DNA from: Azolla pinnata
Lineage: Eukaryota > Streptophyta > Polypodiopsida > Salviniales > Salviniaceae
Length of the DNA: 32,403 bases
NCBI GenBank assembly: GCA_037176905.1
Contig: JBBBWG010001671.1
Location: 1-32,403, forward strand
Reading direction: 5' to 3'
Both the position numbers and the translations under genes were made by a program. This document shows positions 9,768-20,200 of this stretch, piece after piece; position 1 is the first letter of the stretch, and each line of letters starts with the position of its first letter. The notes below the pieces were generated by a model. That model made no database searches and was not told the origin of the DNA. It worked only from the letters and a program-made list of their open reading frames with translations.

Positions 9768-12392
9768 ATGGCGTCTTCCTCTGCTGCCTCCTCTTCTCCG
9801 CCTTCCTTGCATGTGGGCGCCTCCTCGCTGCTGGAGAGGAAGCTCTTCCATGGATTGAAGCTCCCCTCCGTCGCCGTCGCTCCTCGATCCAAGCCTCCTT
9901 CCTTCGGCGGAGTGAGAGCCGTCTCCTCTGTCGCGTCTAGCAAGGTAAGAGAAAAAGGAGGGCCTCCTCAGTAACCCTAGCTACCTTGTATGTGTGTATA
10001 AACGTCGGACGGGCATGGAGCAATTTGATCCCGGAAGGGTCTCTGAATTCTGCTGGAGGCATTCTGTGATTTGCTTGTGGGCTAGTTTCTGTGCTACGGA
10101 AGGGTTCCTGGAGTGGCCTTTTGGCGTAGGTATGTCGGTGGTAAAACCCTTGGGTGTTTTCTGTGTCTAGTTCACTGCGTTGAAGCCGTTAGCTGATCGA
10201 GTGCTGGTGAAGATACAAGCGCCGGAGGAGAAGACCACAGCTGGTATATTGCTGCCCTCGTCTGCTGTTTCAAAACCACATGGTGGAGTCGTGGTTTCTG
10301 TGGGTGAAGGTAGACAGCTTGGCGACAAGAAAATCGAAGTGGGCATCGAGGTACTTCTCCCATTCTCACACTGATACACGTATTTGTGTGTAAGATGTGT
10401 GTCTGTATGTACATGGCCATGTTGCATGTATGTTTGTGTATGTATGTGGCCAAGTTGCTTGTATGTGTTTTCTGATGGTTGTATGTTAAATGTAGACACA
10501 TATCAATATGGAATTCCGGGAAATTTGAGCTACTTATACCATCTCAACTCTCATTACATGCCTTTTTGTATGAGTGTGTGCATATGTGTGCATGCATGCT
10601 GCTTGTGTCTTTCATACTTTTCTTATCCTATATTGCTTGTGTTTAGAATGTGGCCCTTTTTCACTTTTTGGGAGTGTGTGTAAATGTGTTTGTTTTTGGA
10701 ATGTCTCACATATATGACTCTCTGTGAGTGTGTTGAGGGTTTGTGTATTTAATCTTAGCGTTCAGGTTAGCACACATTGCAAATGTTCAAGCTTTTTGCA
10801 TGTATTATGTGTGTATATGTGTGTACATATAAGTGTGTGTGTCCATGTGCTGGCAATGGCATATAAGTGCTGGCAATGACGTATGTATGCGGAATGCCTG
10901 TGGTTTATTAAAGTGTGGAAGAGTTGTGTATGTGTTGGCAATGGCGCACAAGCGTTGGCAATGACGTATGTATGCTAATGCATGTGGTTATTCTTGAGAT
11001 TTTGACATTCCCATTAACCAAAGGTGGATGTTTTGTGGATGTTTCGTTTTTGTACAGTCGGGAAAGAATGTTGTCTATTCGAAATATGCTGGAACAGAGA
11101 TCGAATTCAATGGGATCAGCCACGTCTTGTTGAAGGAGGATGACATTATTGGGATTCTGGAGACTGATGATATACAGGACTTACAACCCTTCAATGACAG
11201 AGTTCTCATCGAGGTCTGATTTCTCCACAACGTTGGCAACACACTGTTTCTATACTTTTGTTGGGAGCTTTTTTCTGATTGTTTTTACGATGCTGATGTG
11301 CAGGTTGCAGTTGCCGAGGATAAAACAGCTGGTGGTGTATTGCTAACCGATTCAGCGAAGGAGAAACCTGTGATTGGAAAGGTAATGTGTTGAAATAACA
11401 TGGGTATTGAGTAGTGCTGGGTAATGATAGGGATAAGGTATTTGTTAATCACAAACAAGGTCGTTTGGAAACGGTGGAAAGCTACATCCCTTTTATCTCC
11501 ACTTGGAAAGCATGAGGTGTTCTCTTATCTGCTTGAGGAAGCTCAAAATCGCGTGCTTACTCTTATCTGCTTGAGGAGGCTCAACATCTGCTTACAAAGT
11601 TGAATCCCTTAATCCTGAAATGCTTTTCCCTACTACATTGGAAAACTTAGGCCGGTATCACCCATGACACAAAGTGAACAAACAGTTTTAGTGTATCCAA
11701 TCTTAGATGATTCTCTGTACGAATTCAATACCCGAGAGTCTTGATCCCATTTGTCCTTTTCAGATCATCGGGATATTGTGTGCAGTTTTAGGGTTGATCT
11801 CCCTCACACAAAAGGAAAAACTTTAATTCTCAGCAGTCAAAATTGTACTTTGATTTGGGCAAGGATTAATATACAGAATGCCGTGTATAGTTTTAGGGTT
11901 CCATATCCCTTGAGTGTAGGAGGTTTCTTCACTCTAGTGAAGGACTTCATATTTGAAACCCTAAATTCCAAGGAGTTCGAGATTCTAGTTTAATACCTGG
12001 TAGGAGAATGGAATGCTGTGCCCAGTTTGGGGCAGGTATAGTACCTGGAAGGGGATCATGTTACTTTGGGATTTTCTAATATGCTTGCAGAGGTTCAGAA
12101 TCTCCACATAAATTTGAAAAGACCTAATTCCCAGAATTTGGTTCGGGTTATAGGGTTCAGAGATCGGACATGGTGATGATGTGCTATTATAATCTAGAGC
12201 TGTTTCTCTCTGCCGCAGGTTCGAGCTGTTGGACCTGGTGTTTATGGCGAGGATGGCACTCGGAAGCCTCTAGATATTCCTGTTGGAAGCAGTGTCATGT
12301 ACTCCAAGTACGCTGGCAGCGATTACAAATCCAAGGATGGCACGCAATACATCGTCGTGAAAGCTAGCGATTTGCTAGCTCTGCTTTCGTAA
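9768..12392 (+). CDS. CPN20: Chloroplast 20-kDa co-chaperonin (double Cpn10 domain)
   Basis: Five exons: 9768-9944, 10171-10350, 11058-11213, 11304-11381 and 12219-12392, all GT-AG and phase 0, giving 254 residues, the usual length for plant Cpn20. Residues 1 to about 58 are a Ser/Pro/Arg-rich plastid transit peptide. Two Cpn10 domains follow: residues 60-153 (starting [15 protein letters not shown], mobile loop [14 protein letters not shown], then VGEG) and about 160-254 ([10 protein letters not shown], loop [11 protein letters not shown], then VGPG), ending ASDLLALLS. The protein caps the Cpn60 chaperonin in the stroma and helps fold imported and plastid-made proteins such as Rubisco subunits; family members also help activate iron superoxide dismutase. 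The first ATG of the frame has a good context (CCCATGG). A perfect heat-shock element lies upstream. Intron 2 is TGTATG-rich. Confidence 0.96.
10384..10990 (+). repeat. TGTG/TATG-rich sequence in Cpn20 intron 2
   Basis: GTGTGTATG-type words are frequent throughout. A unit with GTTGGCAATGGC / TGGCAATGACGTATGTATGC is repeated at about 10850-10890 and 10930-10980. It is intronic with no coding potential. Confidence 0.6.
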
Positions 12393-12815
12393 CAAGCATA
12401 TGATTTCTGAATGGAAATGAAGAGTACTCTAGAAGTAGGGAGTATAGCACGACTGCGGCTTTTTTATTAACTAAATTATGCCCTTTGTTTGCTAAAATCT
12501 GCAGGTTTAAATCTTTAGTGCGAGAGAGAGAGAGAGAGAGAGAGAGCTTCCTGACAGGTTCTAGTTTTTTTATAGAGATTATTTTGGAAAGATGGGGAGG
12601 TTTTTCCCTGTCTACCTATCTTGTAAGGCTTGTTTCTCTGATTGCTTCTTGGGAAGCAAGAGTTTGCAGAGACTGGGGCATGCTTGCTGATGTTGTATCC
12701 CTTTCGTTGATCTCATTAAAGAAGCAAAAGAGTCATGGATTCACACAGATTTTACATTCTCTGCCATTCTGACAGCAGAATCACAGCCAAAATGGCATTT
12801 TGTTTTTCTCTGATT
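12393..12815. other. Cpn20 3' region
   Basis: This likely contains the Cpn20 3' untranslated region. It has a short (AG)n run at about 12522-12547 and otherwise nothing recognisable. Confidence 0.5.
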
Positions 12816-12918
12816 AGTCATGAGCTGAAACAGTTGGTTCAACTAAAACCTTGGATGTAGAAGAATTTAGTCATGAGCTGAAACAGTTGGTTTAACAAAA
12901 ACCTTGGATGTAGAAGAA
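12816..12918 (+). repeat. 53-bp direct repeat, two copies
   Basis: AGTCATGAGCTGAAACAGTT followed by GGTT(C/T)AAC(T/A)AAAACCTTGG and GATGTAGAAGAA occurs at 12816 and 12869 with only a few differences. Confidence 0.9.
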
Positions 12919-12944
12919 GCAGTGCATTTGAGAGAGCTAACCAT

Positions 12945-13575
12945 GGAGATATGCATTGAGAATCCTGCTGCTGGAGACAGGAATGTTCTCTTGCAATGCT
13001 CTGTCTGTTGGGGTTGGATTGCTGATCATGGATAGATGCAAATTGGCAAATTGGCAATCACAATGCTGTCTCTGGGGTTTGATTGCTGCTCATGTAGAAA
13101 AGCATTTGAATATGACAATGCTGTCTGTTGGGTTGGATTGCTGATCATGGAGTCAGGCATTTGAGAATAACAAAGCTGTCTGTTGGGTTTGATTGCTAAT
13201 CATGGAGAAAAGCATTTGAGTATGACAATGCTGTCTGTTGGATTGGATTGCTGATCATGGAGACAGGCATTTGAGAATCACAAAGCTGTCTGTCTGTTGG
13301 GTTTGATTGCTACTCATGTAGAAAAGCATTTGAGTATGACAATGCTGTCTGTTGGGCTGGATTGCTGATCATGGAGTCAGGCATTTGAGAATAACAAAGC
13401 TGTCTGTTGGGTTTGATTGCTAATCATGGAGAAAAGCATTTGAGTATGACAATGCTGTCTGTTGGATTGGATTGCTGATCATGGAGACTGGCATTTGAGA
13501 ATCATAATGATGTCTGTCTGCCGGGTTTGATCGCTAATCAAGGTGTAAAGCATTTGAGCAATCACCATGGTTTGG
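12945..13575 (+). repeat. ~56-bp minisatellite with 224-bp higher-order structure
   Basis: Units of about 56 bases contain AGCATTTGAGTATGACAATG or GGCATTTGAGAATAACAAAG, then CTGTCTGTTGGG, TTTGATTGCT and CATGGAG. Units alternate between types, and a block of four units is itself repeated: CATGTAGAAAAGC recurs at 13091 and 13315, and the two 224-bp blocks differ at few positions. Edge units are more diverged. The array lies about 550 bases after the Cpn20 stop. Confidence 0.85.
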
Positions 13576-13679
13576 AGTGCTAGCCATGGAGACGTGTTTC
13601 TTCTGGTCGATTTTTGCTACTAATGCTACGATGTGCCCAGTGCTTTGATCGATCCTGTGCTTGAATTGATTGATCTTGT

Positions 13680-14160
13680 GCTTGAACCGATGGAGTCTGG
13701 GAGGCTTCGATTCATGTTCCTTGCTTTCTTGATCTGGATTGAATCTACTGGAATTGGCTAGGACGTCGTATGAAACCACGGAATGAATCGCGATTCTGCT
13801 CCTTGTTTGTCAGATTCTGTTCCTTTTGCTTCTTTGATCTGGATGCATCGGCGACGGATTGGGCCAGGACGTGGGCCGCGAAATCGCAAGACGAATCGCG
13901 GATTCAATTTGGGATGAATCAGCGGGAACTGGCCAGGGCCATCGAACGAAATCACGGGGACGAATCGCAACTCGTGTTCCTTGCTTTCCTGATCCGGATG
14001 AATCGGCAATAGAAATCGTGAGATTGAATTGCAATTCAATCTTGGGATGAATCGGCTAGAGCTAGCCAGTAGGGCATTGCTAGACGAAACCGCGTGGTGG
14101 GAGCAATCTGCTGGACCTCGGATGACTCGCGATTCTGTTCCTCGGCTTTTCTGGCCTGCA
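13680..14160 (+). repeat. Degenerate repeat (GAATCGCGATTCTG / TTCCTTGCTTTC type)
   Basis: Blocks holding TGTTCCTTGCTTTC(T/C)TGATC(T/C)GGAT, GAATCGCGATTCTG and TTGGG(A)TGAATC recur about every 100-120 bases in diverged form. There is no coding pattern. Confidence 0.5.
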
Positions 14161-14250
14161 GTTGTTAGTTAGCATTACACGAGGGGCTGTTTGAATAACA
14201 CAAGAATCGGACTTCGAACCCTTTATTAGTTGGCGATGGGCGATATCGTT

Positions 14251-14289
<39 letters not shown>

Positions 14290-15950
14290 AGGATACTGTT
14301 GTAGAACACTTTCTCAGAATCGAAAAGGGGGAAATCGAACCCAACGCATAATAGAATGTCGGGTTCCAAATGCTTGCTTTGTGAACTTCTGTCAAAAAAA
14401 TCGCTCCCGTGGGACTGAGTTCCCAAGACACTGCATCCATCGACCATTACTAACCCCTTTGCCCGTATCGATCGAAGTAGTAGGATCGAGACTGCTTACT
14501 GATTTGCAACAAGGTTAGCATCTAATAATCTAGATAACTCAAGATTTCTAACTAACAAGGATTAGTGGATGGGGTTACTAGAAAATTGGAGAGTTATTAG
14601 CGGAAATTACCGAATCGGATTCAGGTTTACTGGTACTTGCTTGGTTACCTCGTTATTTTCACTTTTGTAAAATGTCACGTGGCTCGGGGCTCACCTCAAA
14701 TACAAACAGAGATAGGATTGCCCTCTTGTTGCATCGCTTTCTAGCATAGATTTTAGTCAAGAATATATTGGTGCATTTGTATTCGAGTATAAAAGTATTT
14801 ATTCGAGGATGAAAAAAAGGACTCTATAAAGTACGGAATGAAGCATTCGCTCTACTAAATAAAAAATAATCAACGACTTCGAAATGAATAAAATCAGAAT
14901 ATAATTAAGAAAAGTTCAGCAAGGGGAGGAGCTGGAGAGATTCGAGCCCGAGCGAGGCCAAAGCTTTCAAGTAAAAATTTACTTCAAGCGTTAAAGTATT
15001 ATACTTGTAATATTCGCATTCGTTTCTCGTCTGCATATTCGCGCTTGATATTTTTCTAGCGAATGCGGTATAATGATCTGCTTGGATAGGAATCGAATCC
15101 AAAAGGCGGTGTTTGCTACGGTCGACACTCTGGAAACGTGGTCCTGAACAGATTATGACATCGTACAGCTCGACTAATCGCTTCTCTCCGAGTGTCGAAA
15201 CTGTCTTGAGGAGAAAGTGAGAGCATGAAGTCTTTCAGTTTGGTGGCAAGCCAACTAGAAAGCGCCCATGTGTTAGTTATTACACAGGAGGAAGTATTCA
15301 GACATCATGGCCTTCCTTACACGTAGGCAACGGTGTGGATCAAGGATCGCGAGCTGTAGCTGGCAATCGAAGCCGTTGACAGCGAGTCGCTGAGATCCCT
15401 GAAACAGTCATGAAATTTCGTTAACGGTGGGGGAAGGAAGCTTTTAATCGGGCCTTTTCTTTTCTTTTTAGATGGCCTTGCTTAGCCCTTCGCCTTTTAC
15501 GTCGATGTTCTGTTTGCAGAAACCCAGCTGAGCCTCTTCGGATTGGAGGGCGACGAAAAAAGCTTTCGCAATTCACTGGCATATTGGGCCGAAAGATTTC
15601 TTTTCTGAAAGCCAACGAAGTGGGCAGTGCCCGATCCAGATCCGATCCGATCAATCCTGCACTCTCGTGTCAGATCACAGAATTGGCAGCGACAATGAGC
15701 AGAGGGTTTTACTGGGCATTCTGCAATGAAGGAGCTCGGAAAAAAAAGGGGCTCTGAGCGATTCGATCGACGAATCGAGCATATAACACTGGAAAACACC
15801 CATAATCAGACCACTTTGGAAAGCCATCCGGCTCTCTCCGTTTCTTTTTTTTATATTTTTTATTTGCCATGATCTGATGGACAGATGACGGATTCCGGCG
15901 GATCACGCTATTGCTAGCATCTTTTCCGACAGTATTTTCAACTGGCCACC
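14161..15950. other. Intergenic region with no recognised gene
   Basis: It has a short (CAGA)n run at 14257-14289. The rest is unique-looking, with an AT-rich part at 14700-15080. The minus-strand open frames at 14905-15102 and 15497-15799 resemble no family I know, and B-box-like TTCGA motifs do not fold into a tRNA T-arm. Confidence 0.55.
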
Positions 15951-16462
15951 GACAGAAGCAGAAGCGGAAGCGGAAGCTGACAGAAGCCGAAGCCGAAGCT
16001 AAGAGAAGCAGAAGCAGAAGCAAAAGCAAAAGCAAAAGCTGATAGAAGCCGAAGCTGAAGCTAGCAGAGAAGCACAAAAGCAGAAGCTGAAGCCGAAGCA
16101 GACAAAAGCAGAAGCAGAAGCATAAGCGGAAGCTGATAGAAGCCGAAGCTGAAGCAGACAAAAAGCAGAAGCAAAAGCGGAAGCGGAAGCTGATAGAAGT
16201 CGAAGCCAAAGCAAAAGCAAAGCAAAAGCAAAGCAAAAGCAAAAGAAGAAGAAGAAGAAGCAAAAGCAAAAGCAAAAGCAGAAGAAGAAGAAGCAAAAGC
16301 AAAAGCAAAAGCAGAAGAAGAAGAAGCAAAAACAAAAGCAGAAGAAGCAAAAGCAGAAGAAGCAAAAGCAGAAGAAGCAAAAGCAAAAGCAAAAGCAAAA
16401 GCAGAAGCAGAAGCAAAAGCAGAAGCAAAAGCAGAAGCAAAAGCAGAAGCAAAAGCAAAAGC
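15951..16462. repeat. Purine-rich AGAAGC/AAAAGC hexamer array
   Basis: About 510 bases of AGAAGC, AAAAGC, CGAAGC and GGAAGC hexamers, becoming purer toward the 3' end. Long minus-strand frames through it (Leu- or Phe/Cys-rich) are composition artefacts. Confidence 0.9.
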
Positions 16463-16586
16463 ACAAGAAGAAGAAGAAAGAAAGAAGAAGAAGAAGAAGA
16501 AGAAAGAAAGAAGAAGAAGAAGAAGGAGATGAAGAAGAAGAAGAAGAAGAAGAAGAGATGAAGAAGAAGAAGAAGAAGAAGAAAGA
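16463..16586. repeat. (GAA)n microsatellite
   Basis: AAG/GAA triplets with a few AAAG and GATG interruptions follow directly on the hexamer array. Together the two form one almost uninterrupted purine strand of about 640 bases. Confidence 0.95.
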
Positions 16587-16647
16587 GAGCACTTGTTGCA
16601 CGCATGGCCCTCACTGTCATTCCTCCGTCCTCCTAGGAAAGCCGTGC

Positions 16648-16659
16648 TATCTATATAAT
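16648..16659 (+). promoter_or_regulatory. Possible TATA box of the O-fucosyltransferase-like gene
   Basis: TATCTATATAAT is the only TATA-like element found between the purine block and the gene. It lies about 625 bases before the ATG, which would require a long purine-rich leader or a 5' intron. A small inverted repeat (AGAGGC-TCT-GCCTCT) follows directly. This is a weak call. Confidence 0.25.
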
Positions 16660-16892
16660 GCAGAGGCTCTGCCTCTCCCTTTCTCCCTCGCCATAGCCAG
16701 ACCTCAAGGCATCATGATGGTGGTGATGATGGTGATGATGATGGTGCTGGTAGTGGCGATGGTGGTGGTGCTGCTGCTGCTGCAAGAAGACCAGAGAGCT
16801 CCAAAGCAGAGGGCATGGAGCTTGTAGGAAAGCTGATGCTGCAGCACTCCTGACAGCCATCATCGCCTGCATTCTTTCTGGAGCTCCACAAA

Positions 16893-17252
16893 AGGAGGAG
16901 GAGGAGGAGGAGGAGGAGGAGGAGAGGGGCGCAGGCATTAGACAAGCAGAAGGAGAAAGAAAGAAAGAAGAAGAAGGAGAAGCAGACGTCTGACGCAGAA
17001 GAAAGAACAGGAAAGAAGGAAGAAAAGAAAGGAAGTGAAACCGAGCTCTCAAGAACAAGGAACAAGGAAGACAAGGAAGAAGAAAGAAGAAGAAGAAGAA
17101 GAGGAAGGAAGGAAGAAGGGAGAAAGGAAAGAAGTGAAACCGAGTTCTCAAGAACAAGAAGGAAGAAGGAAGAAGGAAGAAGGAAGAGAAGGAAGAAGGA
17201 AGAAGGAAGAAGGAAGAAGAAGAAGAAGAAGAAGAAGAAGAAGAAGAAGGCA
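16893..17252 (+). repeat. GGA/GAA-rich purine tract before the O-fucosyltransferase-like gene
   Basis: It starts with (GGA)n at 16893-16924, has a repeated GAAGTGAAACCGAG(C/T)TCTCA at about 17032 and 17130, then AAGGAAGAAGG units, and ends in (GAA)n at 17216-17250, some 35 bases before the ATG. It probably lies in the leader or promoter. Confidence 0.8.
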
Positions 17253-17284
17253 GTGGCTATGGCGGATTGAAGAGAGAAAGCAAG

Positions 17285-20200
17285 ATGAAGGTAATATGTG
17301 GTAAGGCTCAGGGGCCATTGTCATCAAGGATGAGGATGTGGATGTGGATGCTCCGCTTCGCTGCGATTCTCCTCCTCTTCCTGCAGCTCCTTGCCCTCGG
17401 AGATCAGCTATGGAGCGAGCCTTACCAGCACAATCAGAGGAGCTTGTTCATGAGCCATGGATCCTCCTCCTCCTCATCTTCATCATCATCATCATCATCA
17501 TCATCAGCATCATCGGTATCATCTTCTGCTTCTGCTTCTTCTTCTTCCACTACCTACTTCTGGTTTGTCGCTGATCCTCTCCGATCCACGCACGAGAAGC
17601 CGCTCCTGCATCACCAGCGCCTCTCCAGCTTGCGTCAATCCTTCTCATTCAGCCATAGCAAAGATTCCATCATGCCGGACCCGGCGATCTCCCACCTTCC
17701 TGCTGCAAGTAAGTCCATTCCTCCAAGATTCTTCTTTTCTTTCCCCCTTTCTGGCTGGATTCGTTCGCGGCGATGCATTACGATCGATCGGGGATCCCCA
17801 TCTTCACACCGTATCCATGCTGCGATCGATCGGAGCTCCATCCAGAAACCCACTTCCACTGCATAGTCTTCCCATCCCGATTCATCGCGAGCTGGGATTC
17901 TTCCGAACCGAATCCGTCTCAGAATGTGTTTTAACCTCGATTGCCGATCGATCGATTGCTCTTTGTAAGGGCGTTGAATTAACGGCATGCACACGATCTG
18001 TGAATCCTTTCATGGGTGGAATGCATGTCGCCCATTCGTAGCATTATGTAGGGAATGTGTTTAACCTCCATTGCCGATCGATCGATCCTCAAAAAGGCGT
18101 TGAATCAGCAGCATGTACTTGATCTGTCAATCCTTTCATGGGTGGAATGCACGCCCATTCGTAGCATTATGTAGGGAATGTGTTTAACCTCTATTACCGA
18201 TCGATCGATCGATCGATCTTCGTAAGGGCGTCGAATCAACGGATGTACACGATCTGTGAATCCTTTCAGGGGTGGAATGCAAGTGCCCATTCGTAGCATA
18301 CGAATGTAACGGTGCATAGCATTGCCACCACTTCTGTCCTAAATTCTAATCTAAGTCTATCATGGAGGAGGGTGCAAGCTGTGCCCAGATGTTGACAAAA
18401 CAAGAGCTGATCTTGGAATAGGTATATGTACATTTTTGCAGGGCTGTACAAAAGCAATGGCTATCTGATGATTTCCTGCAATGGAGGCCTCAACCAAATG
18501 CGGGCTGCGGTAAGTCCTCGTGTTGCCCATTGCATTGGAATGCATGAATCTGTACTCAGTAGGATGTAGATGTAGATGCATTGGAATGCATGAATTTGTA
18601 CACAGTAGGATGTAGATGCATCTTGTGTATGCGTATATGTATGCGATATGCAAAGAAGCATTGATTCGATCGGAGCTCCGCTTCTTGTTATCACACAGAT
18701 ATGTGACATGGTTGCTGTTGCAAGGCTTCTGAATCTGACCCTCATTGTTCCGGAGCTCGACAAGACCTCGTTCTGGAATGATCCCAGGTACATGAAATGG
18801 CCTGCTTTCCTTCGTATAAAGCTTCCGAATGTTTTTCTTGCTGCGCCGATCTCGATCCCAACAGCTCTGTAAATGAATAAAGCCATGGAATTTTGCTCCC
18901 CTCCCCAGTGATTTCGGCGATATATTCGACACCGATCATTTTGTTGCTTCCTTGAGGGATGAAGTGAGGATCATCAAGGAAGTTCCGAGGAAGCTCCGAT
19001 CAAGAGTGCGGAATGGGCTGGTCTTGACAATGCCGCCCGTCAGCTGGTCCAATGAATCCTATTACCTCCAACAGGTTTCCCTTCTTGACTCTCTCATCCA
19101 AATTGCTTTGTAAACCTTCCTACATTGTAATCCATTTCATTTTCCTATGGTTTTTCCCATCGAATCGGTCTCAAATAACAGACTTCCACAGGGGTGTAGG
19201 GTTCTCAGATGCATGGTTTTTTTGGCATAATGGGTGTTTTAGGGTTTGATGTCTAAAGGAGGAGGGCCATGCCTTTGATCAGATACCAAGCAGGCATGGA
19301 ACCATTGACCTTTAATGGAGGAGTAGGGTTCTTGCATGCATGCTTTGCTTTTGACAATATGGGTTTTGCTGGGTTTTTTTTTTTTTAGGTTCTGATGGTT
19401 AAAGGAGGTGAGCCATGTTTTTGACACAGTGGGTTTTTTGACAAGATGTCTTTGGCATGATGGGTTTTTTAGGGTTTGGGTGAGCCATGTCTTAGACAAA
19501 ATGGGTTTTTTAGGGTTTGATGTCTGTCTCTGTATGTGAAGGAGATGAACCATGTCCTTGACATTCTATAGGTTTTTCTTTAAGGGTTTTGAGAGAGGCG
19601 AGTCGTTCATGTCTTTTGGGCTTTTTAGGGTTTTGGCCAAGCCATTGACTTTCAGATGCCTGAAGGAGGCAAGCCATTTCTTTGACATATATGGGGGCTT
19701 CTCAGGGATATGCCTGAGGGAGGTGATCGAGGTACTAGGATTTTTTTTAGGGTTTTGAGATGTCATAAAGGAGGTCAGAAGGAGGTCAGAAGCCATGTCT
19801 CTTGACAGACGGCGTTTTTCTAGGGTTTTGAGATGTGCCAGAAGGCGGTTTGAAGGCTGATGTATAAATACAAGGGTTCACCTTTGATCCGTACGATGCC
19901 GGTTAACAAAATGCGTAGCTCCAGTTTCCGCTTTTAATCGTGGTTCTTGCTTTAGTCTCTCAAGGATCCTGTCTCCTTGGCCCGACAGCTCTGCTCTTGC
20001 TCTTGCTCTTGCTCTTGCTCTTGCTCTTGCTCTTGCTCTTGCTCTTGCTCTTGCTCTTGCTCTTGCTCTGCTCTTGCTCTTGCTCTTGCTCTTGCTCTTG
20101 CTCTTGCTCTTGCTCTTGCTCTTGCTCTGCTCTCCTTTTATTATCTGAAGGCGGTTTGATGGCTGATGTATAAATACAAGAGTTCACCTTTGATTTGTAC

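Noticed and set aside
9067..9851. Minus-strand frames with Tyr/Met/Cys runs
   Set aside because: They come from TACA/TATG repeats; similar peptides appear in three overlapping frames, which shows they are repeat artefacts.
12945..13575. CRISPR array
   Set aside because: Units are contiguous and the supposed spacers are themselves repeated; the context is a plant nuclear gene region.
14939..15100. tRNA genes suggested by TTCGA B-box-like words at 14940 and 15098
   Set aside because: Flanking bases do not pair into a T-stem on either strand and no matching A-box or acceptor stem was found.
15709..16620. 303-codon minus-strand frame rich in Leu, plus a 200-codon Phe/Cys-rich frame in the same block
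   Set aside because: Both are readings of the complementary AGAAGC/GAA array; there is no domain and no ordinary sequence over most of the length.
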